Positions 18,105 through 27,970 are shown, numbered from the stretch's first letter. The stretch is 64,000 nucleotides of DNA from Streptomyces smaragdinus (GCF_009604385.1 NZ_WEGJ01000001.1:558001-622000); one strand, 5' to 3'. The notes: a model not told the origin generated them from the sequence alone. Numbers and translations are program-made.

Positions 18105-18182
18105 GCCGCCAGAATACGTCCCGGCGATCAAGGTCACCGTGCCCCCGCCCCCGGGCGCCCGGAGGCGGTTAGGGTCGGGCGT

Positions 18183-18932
<750 letters not shown>

Positions 18933-18936
18933 GGAT

Positions 18937-18971
18937 CGCCCAACTCCCGTACGCACCCGGCAAGTTGGGCG
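18937..18971 (+). terminator. Possible terminator after ppgK
   Basis: 9-bp arms CGCCCAACT/AGTTGGGCG separated by 17 nt, 4 nt past the ppgK stop. Confidence 0.45.
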
Positions 18972-19027
18972 CACATGCCCCCGGCAAACGCGGCGCCCGA
19001 TCAGGCGTAGACCGATACATTTGTGCG

Positions 19028-19516
19028 ATGGCAGAACCGATCGAGCTGCGCCCGGGCCGTCCCGACGACGTGCCCGTGGTGGCGGACATCTGGCGGACCG
19101 GCTGGGCCGACGGGCACCTCGGCAACGTGCCCGATGAGCTGCTGGCGGTCCGCACCGCGGAGTCCTTCGACGTCCGTGCCGCCGAACGGCTGGCGGACAC
19201 GGTCGTCGCGGTGGTCGGCGGCCGGCTCGCCGGTTTCGTGATGGTCGTGGCCGACGAGGTCGAGCAGATGTACGTCGCCCGGGAGCAGCGGGGCAGCGGA
19301 ATCGCGGCCGTCCTGCTGGCGGAGGCGGAGAGCATCGTCGCCGCCCACGGCCACAAACGCGCCTGGCTGGCGGTGGTCGCCGGCAATGTCCGCGCCCGCA
19401 CGTTCTACGAGCGCAACGGCTGGTACGACGAGGGCCCCTTCGACTACCGGGCGGCGAGCGCCGAGGGCCCGGTCACCGTGCCGTGCCGCAGGTACGTCAG
19501 GAAACTCCCGCTGTAG
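19028..19516 (+). CDS. GNAT-family N-acetyltransferase
   Basis: 162 aa from ATG (MAEPIELRPG). The central acetyl-CoA motif is MYVAREQRGSGIAAVLLAEAE (about 81-100), followed by AWLAVVAGNVRARTFYERNGW, the classical GNAT C-terminal signature. The mRNA may be leaderless (TACATT about 12 nt before ATG). Substrate unknown. It ends 78 nt before nadE. Confidence 0.9.
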   Translation: MAEPIELRPGRPDDVPVVADIWRTGWADGHLGNVPDELLAVRTAESFDVRAAERLADTVVAVVGGRLAGFVMVVADEVEQMYVAREQRGSGIAAVLLAEAESIVAAHGHKRAWLAVVAGNVRARTFYERNGWYDEGPFDYRAASAEGPVTVPCRRYVRKLPL

Positions 19517-19594
19517 ACCGAATACCCGTCCCGAGGGCCGCCCAGCAGGTGTGCCGCCGCCGGGCGCCCCGGCCCGCCTCGGCATAATGAGCCG

Positions 19595-21631
19595 GTGAAC
19601 TTCTGGTCGATCTATCAGCACGGTTTCGCGCGGGTCGCCGCGTGCACCGGCCACGCCGCCATCGCCGATCCGCTCACGGCCGCCGACGCCGTCCTGACCC
19701 AGGCGCGGCGCTGCGCGGACGACGGTGTCGCCGTCGCCGTCTTCCCGGAGCTGTGCCTCACCGGGTACTCGATCGAGGACCTCCTGCTCCAGGACGTCGT
19801 GCTGGACCAGGTGGAGGAAGCCCTCACCACGATCACCCGGGCGTCCGCCGACCTGCTGACGGTCCTCGTCGTCGGCGCCCCGCTGCGCCACCGCAACCGG
19901 GTCTACAACTGCGCGGTGCTCGTGCACCGGGGCCGGATCCTGGGCGTGGTGCCGAAGTCGTACCCGCCGAACTACCGCGAGTTCTACGAGGCCCGCCAGC
20001 TCGCCTCGGGCCACGACGAGCGCGGCGGCACGATCCGCGTCGCCGGTACGGACGTGCCGTTCGGCGTGGATCTGCTGTTCGCCGCCCGCGACGTGCCCGG
20101 GCTGGTGCTGCACGCGGAGATCTGCGAGGACATGTGGGTGCCGGTGCCGCCGAGCGCCGAGGCGGCCCTGGCCGGTGCGACGGTGCTGCTCAACCTGTCG
20201 GGCAGCCCGATCACCGTGGGCCGGGCGGAGGACCGCGAGCTGCTGTGCCGCTCGGCGTCGCAGCGCTGTCTGGGCGCCTACGTATACGCGGCGGCCGGGC
20301 AGGGCGAGTCGACCACGGACCTGTCGTGGGACGGCCAGACGATGATCTACGAGAACGGCGCGCTGCTCGCCGAGACCGAACGCTTCCCGCAGGACGACCG
20401 GTACGCGGTGGCCGACATCGACCTGGACCTGCTGCGCCAGGAACGCGCCCGGATGGGCACGTTCGACGACAACCGCCGCACCCACGCCGCCCGCGCCGGC
20501 ACCTTCCGCCGGATCCCGTTCGACCTCGACCCGCCGGTCACCGACCTGGGCCTGAAGCGCCGGGTGGAGCGCTTCCCCTTCGTACCGGCCGACCCCGAGC
20601 GCCTGGCGCAGGACTGCTACGAGGCGTACCACATCCAGGTCGCCGGACTGCAGCAGCGGCTGGCGGCGATCGGCGGGCCCAAGGTCGTCATCGGGGTGTC
20701 GGGCGGGCTGGACTCCACGCACGCGCTGATCGTCGCGGCGCGGGCGATGGACCGCGCGGGCCGGCCGCGCAGCGACATCCTGGCGTTCACCCTGCCGGGC
20801 TTCGCGACCAGCGACCACACCAAGGGCAACGCCCACAAGCTGATGGCCTCGCTCGGCGTCACCGCCGCCGAACTCGACATCACGCCCACCGCGCGGCTGA
20901 TGCTGAAGGAGATGGGCCACCCGTTCTCGGCCGGCGAGCCGGTGTACGACGTCACGTTCGAGAACGTGCAGGCGGGGCTGCGCACCGACTACCTCTTCCG
21001 GTTCGCCAACCAGCGCGGCGGCATCGTGCTGGGCACCGGCGATCTGTCGGAGCTGGCACTCGGCTGGTGCACGTACGGTGTGGGCGACCAGATGAGCCAC
21101 TACAACGTCAACTCCGGGGTACCCAAGACCCTCGTCCAGCATCTGATCCGCTGGGTGGTCAGCAGCGGCCAGTTCGACGAGGAGACCGGTGAGACCCTGA
21201 CCGCGATCCTCGACACGGAGATCAGCCCGGAGCTCGTCCCGGGCGAGGAACTGCAGTCCACCGAGTCGAAGATCGGCCCGTACGCGCTGCACGACTTCAC
21301 CCTCTTCCACGTGCTGCGGTACGGCTTCCGCCCGTCGAAGATCGCGTTCCTGGCGTGGCACGCCTGGCACGACCGGGACGGCGGCGCCTGGCCGCCCGGG
21401 TTCCCCGAGGCGAAGCGCACGGCGTACGAGCTGCCGGAGATCCGGCGGTGGCTGGAGACGTTCTGCCGCCGGTTCTTCGCGTTCGCGCAGTTCAAGCGCT
21501 CGGCGATGCCGAACGGGCCGAAGGTGTCGGCGGGCGGCTCGCTGTCGCCGCGCGGCGACTGGCGGGCGCCGTCGGACGGTACGGCGGCGGCGTGGCTGCG
21601 CGACCTCGCCCGGGTGGACGAGAGCGCCTGA
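19595..21631 (+). CDS. nadE: Glutamine-dependent NAD+ synthetase
   Basis: 678 aa from GTG at 19595. The N-terminal nitrilase-like glutaminase domain has all three catalytic residues (Glu in FPELCLTGYS, Lys in VPKSYPPNYREFYE, Cys in EICEDMW). The C-terminal synthetase has the pyrophosphatase loop VIGVSGGLDSTHALI. It makes NAD+ from deamido-NAD+, using glutamine as the nitrogen donor, in the cytosol. The length fits the long actinobacterial NadE. A CATAAT at 19583 could be a -10 with a very short leader. Confidence 0.97.
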   Translation: MNFWSIYQHGFARVAACTGHAAIADPLTAADAVLTQARRCADDGVAVAVFPELCLTGYSIEDLLLQDVVLDQVEEALTTITRASADLLTVLVVGAPLRHRNRVYNCAVLVHRGRILGVVPKSYPPNYREFYEARQLASGHDERGGTIRVAGTDVPFGVDLLFAARDVPGLVLHAEICEDMWVPVPPSAEAALAGATVLLNLSGSPITVGRAEDRELLCRSASQRCLGAYVYAAAGQGESTTDLSWDGQTMIYENGALLAETERFPQDDRYAVADIDLDLLRQERARMGTFDDNRRTHAARAGTFRRIPFDLDPPVTDLGLKRRVERFPFVPADPERLAQDCYEAYHIQVAGLQQRLAAIGGPKVVIGVSGGLDSTHALIVAARAMDRAGRPRSDILAFTLPGFATSDHTKGNAHKLMASLGVTAAELDITPTARLMLKEMGHPFSAGEPVYDVTFENVQAGLRTDYLFRFANQRGGIVLGTGDLSELALGWCTYGVGDQMSHYNVNSGVPKTLVQHLIRWVVSSGQFDEETGETLTAILDTEISPELVPGEELQSTESKIGPYALHDFTLFHVLRYGFRPSKIAFLAWHAWHDRDGGAWPPGFPEAKRTAYELPEIRRWLETFCRRFFAFAQFKRSAMPNGPKVSAGGSLSPRGDWRAPSDGTAAAWLRDLARVDESA

Positions 21632-21736
21632 GACGGGCGGCGCGCCCCGGCGCCAATCCAGGCCGGACGGCGGGACCGGGCTGCGGGTGACCGTCGGTCT
21701 CGGGGAGGCGCTCGGGGAGGCGTGAGTCCGGCTCGC

Positions 21737-21761
21737 GTTTACACGTTACGCCATCGGGATG
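21737..21761 (+). promoter_or_regulatory. Possible SigB-type promoter for cupin operon
   Basis: GTTT (21737-21740), 15-nt gap, GGGATG (21756-21761). This approaches the Streptomyces SigB consensus GTTT-N14-16-GGGTAT but misses its last bases. It is 35 nt before the cupin start. Confidence 0.35.
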
Positions 21762-21796
21762 ACAATGAATACGTCTCCTGATTGGGAGTGTGAGTC

Positions 21797-22156
21797 ATGC
21801 TGGAAATCAAAACAACCGACAAGGCGGACGAGCGTCGGGACTTTCCTCGTGGCCACATCGAAGCCCTGCATATGAGTGGTCTGGACTTCGCTGTCGCCAC
21901 CTTCGAACCGGGCTGGCGCTGGTCCGAATCCGTCAAGCCCATCGCCGGGACCGACAGCTGCCTGGTCCACCACAACGGATACATGGTCCAGGGACGGATG
22001 CACATCCGCATGGACAGCGGAGAAGAAGGCGAGGTGGGCCCCGGTGACGTGTTCGTGTGCCCGCCCGGGCACGATGCGTGGGTCGTCGGCGACGACCAGG
22101 TCATCGTGCACGACTTCGCCGGTCCCATGGCCGCCGGATACGCGAAGGGAGGCTGA
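21797..22156 (+). CDS. Cupin domain protein
   Basis: 119 aa, a small single-cupin barrel. HHNGYMVQGRMHIR corresponds to the first conserved motif and GPGDVFVCPPGHDAWVVGD to the second, with His residues able to hold a metal. Single cupins of this size are often dioxygenase-like or stress-related binding proteins. It is followed after 3 nt by a small ABM-like gene, so the two are almost certainly one operon, with a SigB-like promoter in front. Confidence 0.88.
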   Translation: MLEIKTTDKADERRDFPRGHIEALHMSGLDFAVATFEPGWRWSESVKPIAGTDSCLVHHNGYMVQGRMHIRMDSGEEGEVGPGDVFVCPPGHDAWVVGDDQVIVHDFAGPMAAGYAKGG

Positions 22157-22159
22157 GCA

Positions 22160-22450
22160 ATGACCTTCGTACAGATCATTGAATACGAAACCGATCGCCC
22201 CGAAGAGGTGAACGCCGTTTTCGACGAATGGCTGAAGAAGACGGAGGGTAAGCGCACGGTGACCCGTGAGTCGCACGGCCGCGACCGCGAGGATTCGCGG
22301 CATTACGTGGACATCGTGGAATTTCCCTCGTACGAGCAGGCGATGACGAACAGCAATCTGCCGGAGACACAGCGCACCGCCCAGCAGTTGCGCGACCTGT
22401 GCACCGGCGAACCGCGCTTCGTCGACCTGGACGTCGTCGGCGAATTCTGA
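22160..22450 (+). CDS. Small ferredoxin-like (antibiotic biosynthesis monooxygenase-type) protein
   Basis: 96 aa, MTFVQIIEYETDRPEEVNAV. Length, strand pattern and the HYVDIVEFPSYEQAMTNS stretch suggest a dimeric alpha+beta barrel fold of the ABM/Dabb type. No heme or catalytic residues can be assigned. It follows the cupin gene by 3 nt and is closed by a strong terminator. Low-confidence function, high-confidence gene. Confidence 0.75.
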   Translation: MTFVQIIEYETDRPEEVNAVFDEWLKKTEGKRTVTRESHGRDREDSRHYVDIVEFPSYEQAMTNSNLPETQRTAQQLRDLCTGEPRFVDLDVVGEF

Positions 22451-22462
22451 CGCCCCTCTCCC

Positions 22463-22498
22463 GCGTCCCCTCCGCCCCCGCCGGGGCGGAGGGGACGC
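22463..22498 (+). terminator. Terminator of cupin operon
   Basis: Perfect 16-bp stem GCGTCCCCTCCGCCCC/GGGGCGGAGGGGACGC with a 4-nt loop, followed by TTT. Confidence 0.85.
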
Positions 22499-22584
22499 TT
22501 TCGTCCGATGGCGCCGGTGCTCTTGGGTCACGGGCGCAACCCTGCGAGGATCGGTCGCCCGGATCATCCGAGAGGGAGGCGCCC

Positions 22585-24390
22585 ATGCCGTTCGCCTTAA
22601 CGGTCAGAGCCCGAACGATCGCACCGGTCGTCGCCGCCGCCGCGCTGGCCGCGTCCGCCGTCACCGCCCCGCCGCAGGCCCATGCGGCCGCCCCGCCGCC
22701 CAAGTCACCGGTCGCGATCGGCCACGGCGGGGCCGTAGCCAGCGTCGACGCCGACGCCACCGCCGCGGGCATCGAGATCCTGCGCCGCGGCGGCAACGCC
22801 GTGGACGCCGCGGTGGCCACGGCCGCCGCGCTGGGCGTCACCGAGCCGTACTCGGCGGGGGTCGGGGGCGGCGGCTACTTCGTGTACTACGACGCCCGGA
22901 CGCGTCAGGTGCACACCATCGACGGCCGGGAGACGGCGCCGCTCTCCGCCGACGCGGGCCTGTTCCTGGAGAACGGCGCCCCGCTGCCCTTCGCCGACGC
23001 CGTGACCAGCGGACTGTCCGTGGGTACGCCCGGCACGTCGGCCACCTGGGACCGGGCGCTGCGCCAGTGGGGCAGCCGGTCGCTGGGCACGGTGCTGAAG
23101 CCGGCGGAGAAGCTGGCCGACGGCGGGTTCACGGTGGACCAGACGTTCGCCGACCAGACCGCCGCCAACGAGGCCCGCTTCCGGGACTTCCCCGCCACCC
23201 GCGAGCTGTTCCTCCCGGGCGGCGCGCCGCCGGTCGTGGGGAGCACGCTGCGGAACCCCGATCTGGCGGCCACGTACCGCGAGCTGGGCCGCGAGGGCGT
23301 ACGGGCGCTGTACGACGGCGACATCGGCGCAGACATCGTGTCCACCGTCCAGCACCCGCCGCTCGACCCGGCGTCCACCCGGGTGGCGCGCCCCGGCAGG
23401 CTGGCCGCCGAGGACCTCGGGTCGTACTCGGTGCGGCTGCAGAAGCCGACGCGGGTCGGCTACCGCGGGCTGGACGTGTACGGGATGGCCCCGTCGTCGT
23501 CCGGCGGGACGACCGTCGGCGAGGCGCTGAACATCCTCGAGGGCACGGACCTGTCCGACGCGTCGCAGACCGCCTATCTGCACCGGTACCTGGAGGCGTC
23601 ACGCATCGGGTTCGCGGACCGCAACCGCTGGGTGGGTGACCCCCGGTTCGAGGACGTCCCGACGCAGGGTCTGCTGTCCCAGGCGTACGCCGACTCCCGC
23701 GCCTGCCTGATCTCCGACGACCGGGCGCTCACCAGCCCGCTGGCCCCGGGCGACCCGACGCGGCGGCCGTCCGACGGGTGCGAGGCGGCGGGCACGGCGG
23801 TCCCGGAGGGGCACGAGGGGCCCAGTACGACGCATCTGACGGTCGCCGACAAGTGGGGCAACGTCGTGTCGTACACGCTCACCATCGAGCAGACCGGCGG
23901 CAGCGGCATGACGGTGCCGGGACGCGGGTTCCTGCTCAACAACGAGCTGACGGACTTCAACTTCGTCCCCCTGGCCGCGGGCGTGCCCGACCCGAACCTG
24001 CCCGGCCCCGGCAAGCGGCCGCGGTCCTCGATGTCGCCGACGATCGTCCTCGACCACGGCCGTCCGCTGCTGGCCGCCGGCTCCCCGGGCGGCGCGACGA
24101 TCATCACGACGGTGCTGCAGATCCTCACCGGCCGCCTCGACCGGGGCATGTCCCTGCCGGAGGCCATCGCGGCGCCGCGCGCGAGCCAGCGCAACACGGC
24201 GCTCACCCAGGCCGAGCCCGGCTTCGCCCCCGAACAGGGTGCGCTGGAGGCGCTGGGTCACGGCTTCGGCGCGACCCCGGAGATCGGCGCCGCGACCGGC
24301 ATCGAACGCCTGCCGGACGGACGCTGGCTGGCAGCGGCCGAGCCCGTCCGCCGGGGCGGCGGCTCGGCGGCCGTCGTACACACGCGTTGA
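22585..24390 (+). CDS. ggt: Secreted gamma-glutamyltransferase
   Basis: 601 aa from ATG behind GAGAGGGAGG. Signal peptide (cut after AHAA, about 34), then the large subunit (GRRGGNAVDAAVATAAALGV-like start: EILRRGGNAVDAAVATA). The autoprocessing site GPSTTHLTV has the catalytic Thr at about 415. The small subunit contains GGSGMTVPGRG and the final GGG glycine loop. The enzyme transfers or hydrolyses gamma-glutamyl groups, e.g. of glutathione or polyglutamate, outside the cell. Own terminator follows. Confidence 0.95.
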   Translation: MPFALTVRARTIAPVVAAAALAASAVTAPPQAHAAAPPPKSPVAIGHGGAVASVDADATAAGIEILRRGGNAVDAAVATAAALGVTEPYSAGVGGGGYFVYYDARTRQVHTIDGRETAPLSADAGLFLENGAPLPFADAVTSGLSVGTPGTSATWDRALRQWGSRSLGTVLKPAEKLADGGFTVDQTFADQTAANEARFRDFPATRELFLPGGAPPVVGSTLRNPDLAATYRELGREGVRALYDGDIGADIVSTVQHPPLDPASTRVARPGRLAAEDLGSYSVRLQKPTRVGYRGLDVYGMAPSSSGGTTVGEALNILEGTDLSDASQTAYLHRYLEASRIGFADRNRWVGDPRFEDVPTQGLLSQAYADSRACLISDDRALTSPLAPGDPTRRPSDGCEAAGTAVPEGHEGPSTTHLTVADKWGNVVSYTLTIEQTGGSGMTVPGRGFLLNNELTDFNFVPLAAGVPDPNLPGPGKRPRSSMSPTIVLDHGRPLLAAGSPGGATIITTVLQILTGRLDRGMSLPEAIAAPRASQRNTALTQAEPGFAPEQGALEALGHGFGATPEIGAATGIERLPDGRWLAAAEPVRRGGGSAAVVHTR

Positions 24391-24396
24391 CCCCAC

Positions 24397-24428
24397 GGCG
24401 GCGCAGACGGGCCACCGTCTGCGCCGCC
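24397..24428 (+). terminator. Terminator of ggt
   Basis: Perfect 14-bp stem GGCGGCGCAGACGG/CCGTCTGCGCCGCC, loop GCCA, 6 nt after the stop. Confidence 0.85.
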
Positions 24429-24509
24429 ACCCCAGAAACACGATCCCCACAACAGCGAACGCCCCGACGGCTCCCCTAACAGCAGGAGTTGTCCTGGGCA
24501 TGACTTAAC

Positions 24510-24562
24510 AGTGGCGTAGACCAATCACGGCGTCAAGCATTGACGACTTGGTACGTACCAAT
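24510..24562 (+). promoter_or_regulatory. Direct-repeat operator of the chitinase gene (DasR-like)
   Basis: AGTGGCGTAGACCAAT (24510-24525) matches 12 of 16 bases of the DasR dre consensus ACTGGTCTAGACCACT. 37 bp downstream, TGGTACGTACCAAT (24549-24562) repeats the pattern TGG-N6-CCAAT. Its 24548-24561 part is a perfect 14-bp palindrome. Paired repeats of this type are usual in Streptomyces chitinase promoters. Confidence 0.6.
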
Positions 24563-24653
24563 TACGGTGCGAGTGACCCCAGTTACGGCACCGCCGCACG
24601 GACACGATCCCCGACGCACCTCCCATCACCCCCCATCGCGTCAGGGAGCACCA

Positions 24654-26957
24654 GTGAAAAGACCTCCCGTCCGACCCAACCACGCAGCCCGCACACGCCT
24701 GCTGTCCCTCCTGGCCGCCCTCCTTCTTCCCCTCGGCCTCCTCACGGCCCTGGCCCCCCAGGCCCAGGCCGCCCCCGGTGTCACCGCCACCTTCAGCACG
24801 CAGGACAACGGCAGCTGGTGGAAGGGCACCTTCGTCATCAACAACGGCGGCACCACCGCCATCAACGGCTGGACACTCGAGTTCGACCTGCCCGCCGGGA
24901 TCACCATCACCGGCAACTACAACGGTGAGGTGACCACCAACGGCCGGCACCTGACCGTCCGCAACGCCTTCTACAACGGCACGGTCGCCGCCGGCCGCAC
25001 CACCGAGCCGTACTCGTACTGGTTCGTCGCCAACGGGCCGATCGCCACCCCGACCGGCTGCACCCTGAACGGCGACAAGTGCGACGGCAGCGCCGACACG
25101 CCGCCGTCCGCGCCCGGCACCCCGCGCGCCACCTCGGTGGCCGCCCGCTCGATCATGCTCGACTGGACGCCCGCGACGGGCGGGGACTATCCGGTCACCT
25201 CGTACGAGGTGCTGCGCGCGAGCACCGTCGTCGCGTCCAGCACCTCGACGTCCGCCCTGGTGGAGGGGCTGACCCCGGCCACGTCCTACACCTTCACCGT
25301 CCGCGCCGTGGACTCCCACGGCAATCGGGGACCCGAGAGCCCGCCGTTCACGGTGTCCACGTACGACCCCTCCACCGACCCCACCCCGCCGGGCGCGCCG
25401 GGCAATCTGCGCTCCACCGCCAAGACGTCCACCTCCGTGACCCTGGCCTGGGACGCGGCGTCGGACAACGTCGGGGTGGTGGCGTACGACGTCTACAAGG
25501 GCTCGGCCCTCTACCGGACGGTGGACGCCGCGACCCGTACACTCACGGTGAGCGGGCTGTCGCCCGTCACCGCGTACACCTTCACGGTCAGGGCCCGGGA
25601 CGCGGCCGACAACGCCTCCGCCGCGTCGAACGCGCTGACCGTCACCACCGACGACCTGTCGGCGGGGCGGCATCTGCGCGTCGGGTACTTCGCCCAGTGG
25701 GGCATCTACGGCCGCCAGTACTTCATCAAGAACCTCGACACCTCGGGCGCGGCGGCCAAGCTCGACGTGATCAACTACGCGTTCGAGAACATCGACCCGA
25801 CCAATCTGACCTGCCAGGCCGGCGTCACCCGGGGCGTGTCGACCAACCCGCAGGACCCCGACCAGGGCACCGGCGCCGGTGACGCGGACGCCGACTACGC
25901 CCGGCCGTTCGCCGCGTCGCAGTCCGTCGACGGCGTGGGCGACACCGGGTGGGAGAAGCTGCGCGGCAACTTCAACCAGATCAAGAAGCTCAAGGCCAAG
26001 CACCCGAACCTGAAGGTCGTGGTGTCGCTCGGCGGCTGGACGTACTCGAAGTTCTTCTCCGACGCGGCCGCCACCCAGGCGTCGCGGGAGAAGTTCGTCC
26101 GCTCCTGCATCGACATCTGGATCAAGGGCAATCTGCCGGCGTACAACGGTGCCGGCGGCGAGGGCACCGGCGCCGGTGTGTTCGACGGCATCGACATCGA
26201 CTGGGAGTGGCCGGGCTCGCCCGACGGGCACCCGGGCAACCACTACAGCGCGCAGGACAAGGCCAACAACGCCGCGCTGATCGCCGAGTTCCGCAAGCAG
26301 CTCGACGAGCTGGGCGGCACGCACAAGCTGCTCACGGCCTTCACCCCGGCCGACCCGGTGAAGATCGGCCAGGGCTGGGCGCTGGACCAGATCTTCACGT
26401 CGATGGACTACGCCATGGTCCAGGGCTACGACTTCCACGGCTCGGGCAGCGACAACTCGTGGGAGCCGAACCGCACCGGGCTCCAGTCGAACCTGTACAC
26501 GGACACGCAGGACCCGTACAGCTTCCACTTCAGCATCGAGAACGCGGTGAAGCCGTATCTCGACGCGGGCGTCAACCCGCGCAAGCTGACCATCGGCCTG
26601 CCGTTCTACGGACGCGGCTGGCAGGGGGTCACCGACGGCGGCGTGCACGGCGAGTGGCAGGCCGCGAACGGGGCGGCACCCGGGCAGTTCGCCGAAGAGG
26701 CCGGGGTCCGGGGGTACTCCAACATGCTCGCGATGGTGCCGGGCATGACGGTGTACCACGACGAGCAGTCCGTCTCGACGTACGGCTACACGGGACCGGG
26801 CGGCCAGTTCTGGTCGTTCGACGACGCGTGGTCGATCCAGCGCAAGACGGCGTGGCTGCGCCAGCAGGGGCTGCTGGGCGTCTTCATCTGGGAGATGTCC
26901 GGCGACACCTCGAACGGCACGCTGATGACGGCCATCGACCAGGGCCTGACCAGCTGA
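24654..26957 (+). CDS. Modular secreted chitinase (CBM2-FnIII-FnIII-GH18)
   Basis: 767 aa from GTG at 24654 (AGGGAG upstream). Sec signal peptide (cut after QAQA, about 40), CBM2-type carbohydrate module with its Cys at the end (about 41-140), two fibronectin type III domains (147-232 and 240-325), and a GH18 catalytic domain from 335. The catalytic motif DGIDIDWEWP has the acid Glu at about 518. The large insertion with YGRGWQ marks GH18 subfamily A (processive exochitinase type). It degrades chitin outside the cell. DasR-like repeats precede the gene and a long hairpin closes it. Confidence 0.96.
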   Translation: MKRPPVRPNHAARTRLLSLLAALLLPLGLLTALAPQAQAAPGVTATFSTQDNGSWWKGTFVINNGGTTAINGWTLEFDLPAGITITGNYNGEVTTNGRHLTVRNAFYNGTVAAGRTTEPYSYWFVANGPIATPTGCTLNGDKCDGSADTPPSAPGTPRATSVAARSIMLDWTPATGGDYPVTSYEVLRASTVVASSTSTSALVEGLTPATSYTFTVRAVDSHGNRGPESPPFTVSTYDPSTDPTPPGAPGNLRSTAKTSTSVTLAWDAASDNVGVVAYDVYKGSALYRTVDAATRTLTVSGLSPVTAYTFTVRARDAADNASAASNALTVTTDDLSAGRHLRVGYFAQWGIYGRQYFIKNLDTSGAAAKLDVINYAFENIDPTNLTCQAGVTRGVSTNPQDPDQGTGAGDADADYARPFAASQSVDGVGDTGWEKLRGNFNQIKKLKAKHPNLKVVVSLGGWTYSKFFSDAAATQASREKFVRSCIDIWIKGNLPAYNGAGGEGTGAGVFDGIDIDWEWPGSPDGHPGNHYSAQDKANNAALIAEFRKQLDELGGTHKLLTAFTPADPVKIGQGWALDQIFTSMDYAMVQGYDFHGSGSDNSWEPNRTGLQSNLYTDTQDPYSFHFSIENAVKPYLDAGVNPRKLTIGLPFYGRGWQGVTDGGVHGEWQAANGAAPGQFAEEAGVRGYSNMLAMVPGMTVYHDEQSVSTYGYTGPGGQFWSFDDAWSIQRKTAWLRQQGLLGVFIWEMSGDTSNGTLMTAIDQGLTS

Positions 26958-26970
26958 CCGCCCACTGACC

Positions 26971-27013
26971 GGACCCGTCTCCCGCGTGCCTTTGGCATGC
27001 GGGAGACGGGTCC
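26971..27013. terminator. Bidirectional terminator, chitinase/SIS genes
   Basis: About 20-bp stem (GGACCCGTCTCCCGC ... GCGGGAGACGGGTCC, extended by GTGCC/GGCAT) with a TTT loop, between convergent genes. Confidence 0.85.
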
Positions 27014-27023
27014 TTCCACGTGC

Positions 27024-27905
27024 TCAGGGCTGGGTGAGGATCACCGAGCGGGTGAGATGACGGGGCGTGTCGGGGTCCAGGCCGCGGGCGTCGGCGACCG
27101 CGAGGGCCAGGCGCTGGGCCCGTACGAGCTCCGCCAGGGGGTCGAGGCCGCCGGCCACCCAGAGCGCGCCGGTGGCCGCGACCTGTTCGGCGAGGCCCTC
27201 GGGCGCCTCGCCGAACATCATGGTGGCGGTGCCGGCGGTGGAGATGCTGATGGGGCCGTGGCGGTACTCCATGGCCGGGTAGGACTCGGTCCACGACAGG
27301 GAGGCCTCGCGCATCTTCAGCGCGGCCTCGTTCGCCAGGCCGACGGTCCAGCCGCGGCCCAGGAAGGTGAACTGGCCGCACTCCACGAGCCCGTCGGGCA
27401 GCGGCTCGGCCAGCGCGGTGCGGCCGTCCGCCACGACGGCGTCGGTGTGCAGTCCCAGGCTCGCCCGCAGCAGGGTCAGGGCGGTGGTGGCGAACCGGGT
27501 CTGCACGACGGAGCGTTCGTCGGCGAAGTCGAGGACGACGACATCGTCGGCCGAGGACATCACCGGGGTGTCGGGGTCCGCGGTGATCGCGGTCGTGGGT
27601 GTACGTCCGTGCAGGTCCTCGAGCAGCCGCAGCACCTCGGTCGTGGTGCCGGAGCGGGTCAGGGCGAGCACCCGGTCGTAGCGCCGCCCGGCGGGGAACT
27701 CGGAGGCGGCGAACGCGTCGGTCTCCCCCTGTCCGGCGCCCTCGCGCAGGGCGGCGTACGCCTGGGCCATGAAGAACGACGTCCCGCATCCGACGACGGC
27801 CGTGCGCTCACCGGGGGCGGGCAGTCCGGCCGCGGTCCCGGCCAGGGAGGCGGCGCGCGTCCAGCACTCCGGTTGGCTCGCCAGCTCGTCCGCTACGTAG
27901 GTCAT
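27024..27905 (-). CDS. SIS-domain sugar-phosphate isomerase (AgaS/GlmS-like)
   Basis: 293 aa from ATG behind GAGGGGACC. Two SIS domains: AVVGCGTSFFMAQAYAAL (about 37-54), with LTRSGTTTEV, and a C-terminal copy with LGRGWTVGLANEAALKMRE. This is the layout of the isomerase half of GlmS and of AgaS/FrlB-type deglycating enzymes. It probably isomerises or deaminates an amino-sugar phosphate. It is divergent from the DeoR regulator; the ~200-bp gap holds a long inverted repeat. Neighbouring chitinase and hexosaminidase support an amino-sugar role. Confidence 0.88.
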   Translation of the reverse strand: MTYVADELASQPECWTRAASLAGTAAGLPAPGERTAVVGCGTSFFMAQAYAALREGAGQGETDAFAASEFPAGRRYDRVLALTRSGTTTEVLRLLEDLHGRTPTTAITADPDTPVMSSADDVVVLDFADERSVVQTRFATTALTLLRASLGLHTDAVVADGRTALAEPLPDGLVECGQFTFLGRGWTVGLANEAALKMREASLSWTESYPAMEYRHGPISISTAGTATMMFGEAPEGLAEQVAATGALWVAGGLDPLAELVRAQRLALAVADARGLDPDTPRHLTRSVILTQP

Positions 27906-27920
27906 GTGGGTCCCCTCGTT

Positions 27921-27970
27921 TTGAAACTGCAGTTTTATGCAATCTACAGTGAGGTTTCGCGCAGTTTCAA
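27921..27970. promoter_or_regulatory. Inverted-repeat operator between SIS and DeoR genes
   Basis: TTGAAACTGC (27921-27930) and GCAGTTTCAA (27961-27970) form a perfect 10-bp inverted repeat. A third half-site makes the internal palindrome AAACTGCAGTTT (27924-27935). AT-rich for this genome. Probable binding site of the adjacent DeoR regulator. Confidence 0.7.

Noticed and set aside
21737-21761. The GTTT-N15-GGGATG element as a certain SigB promoter
   Set aside because: The -10 differs from GGGTAT at three positions, so only a tentative feature is reported.
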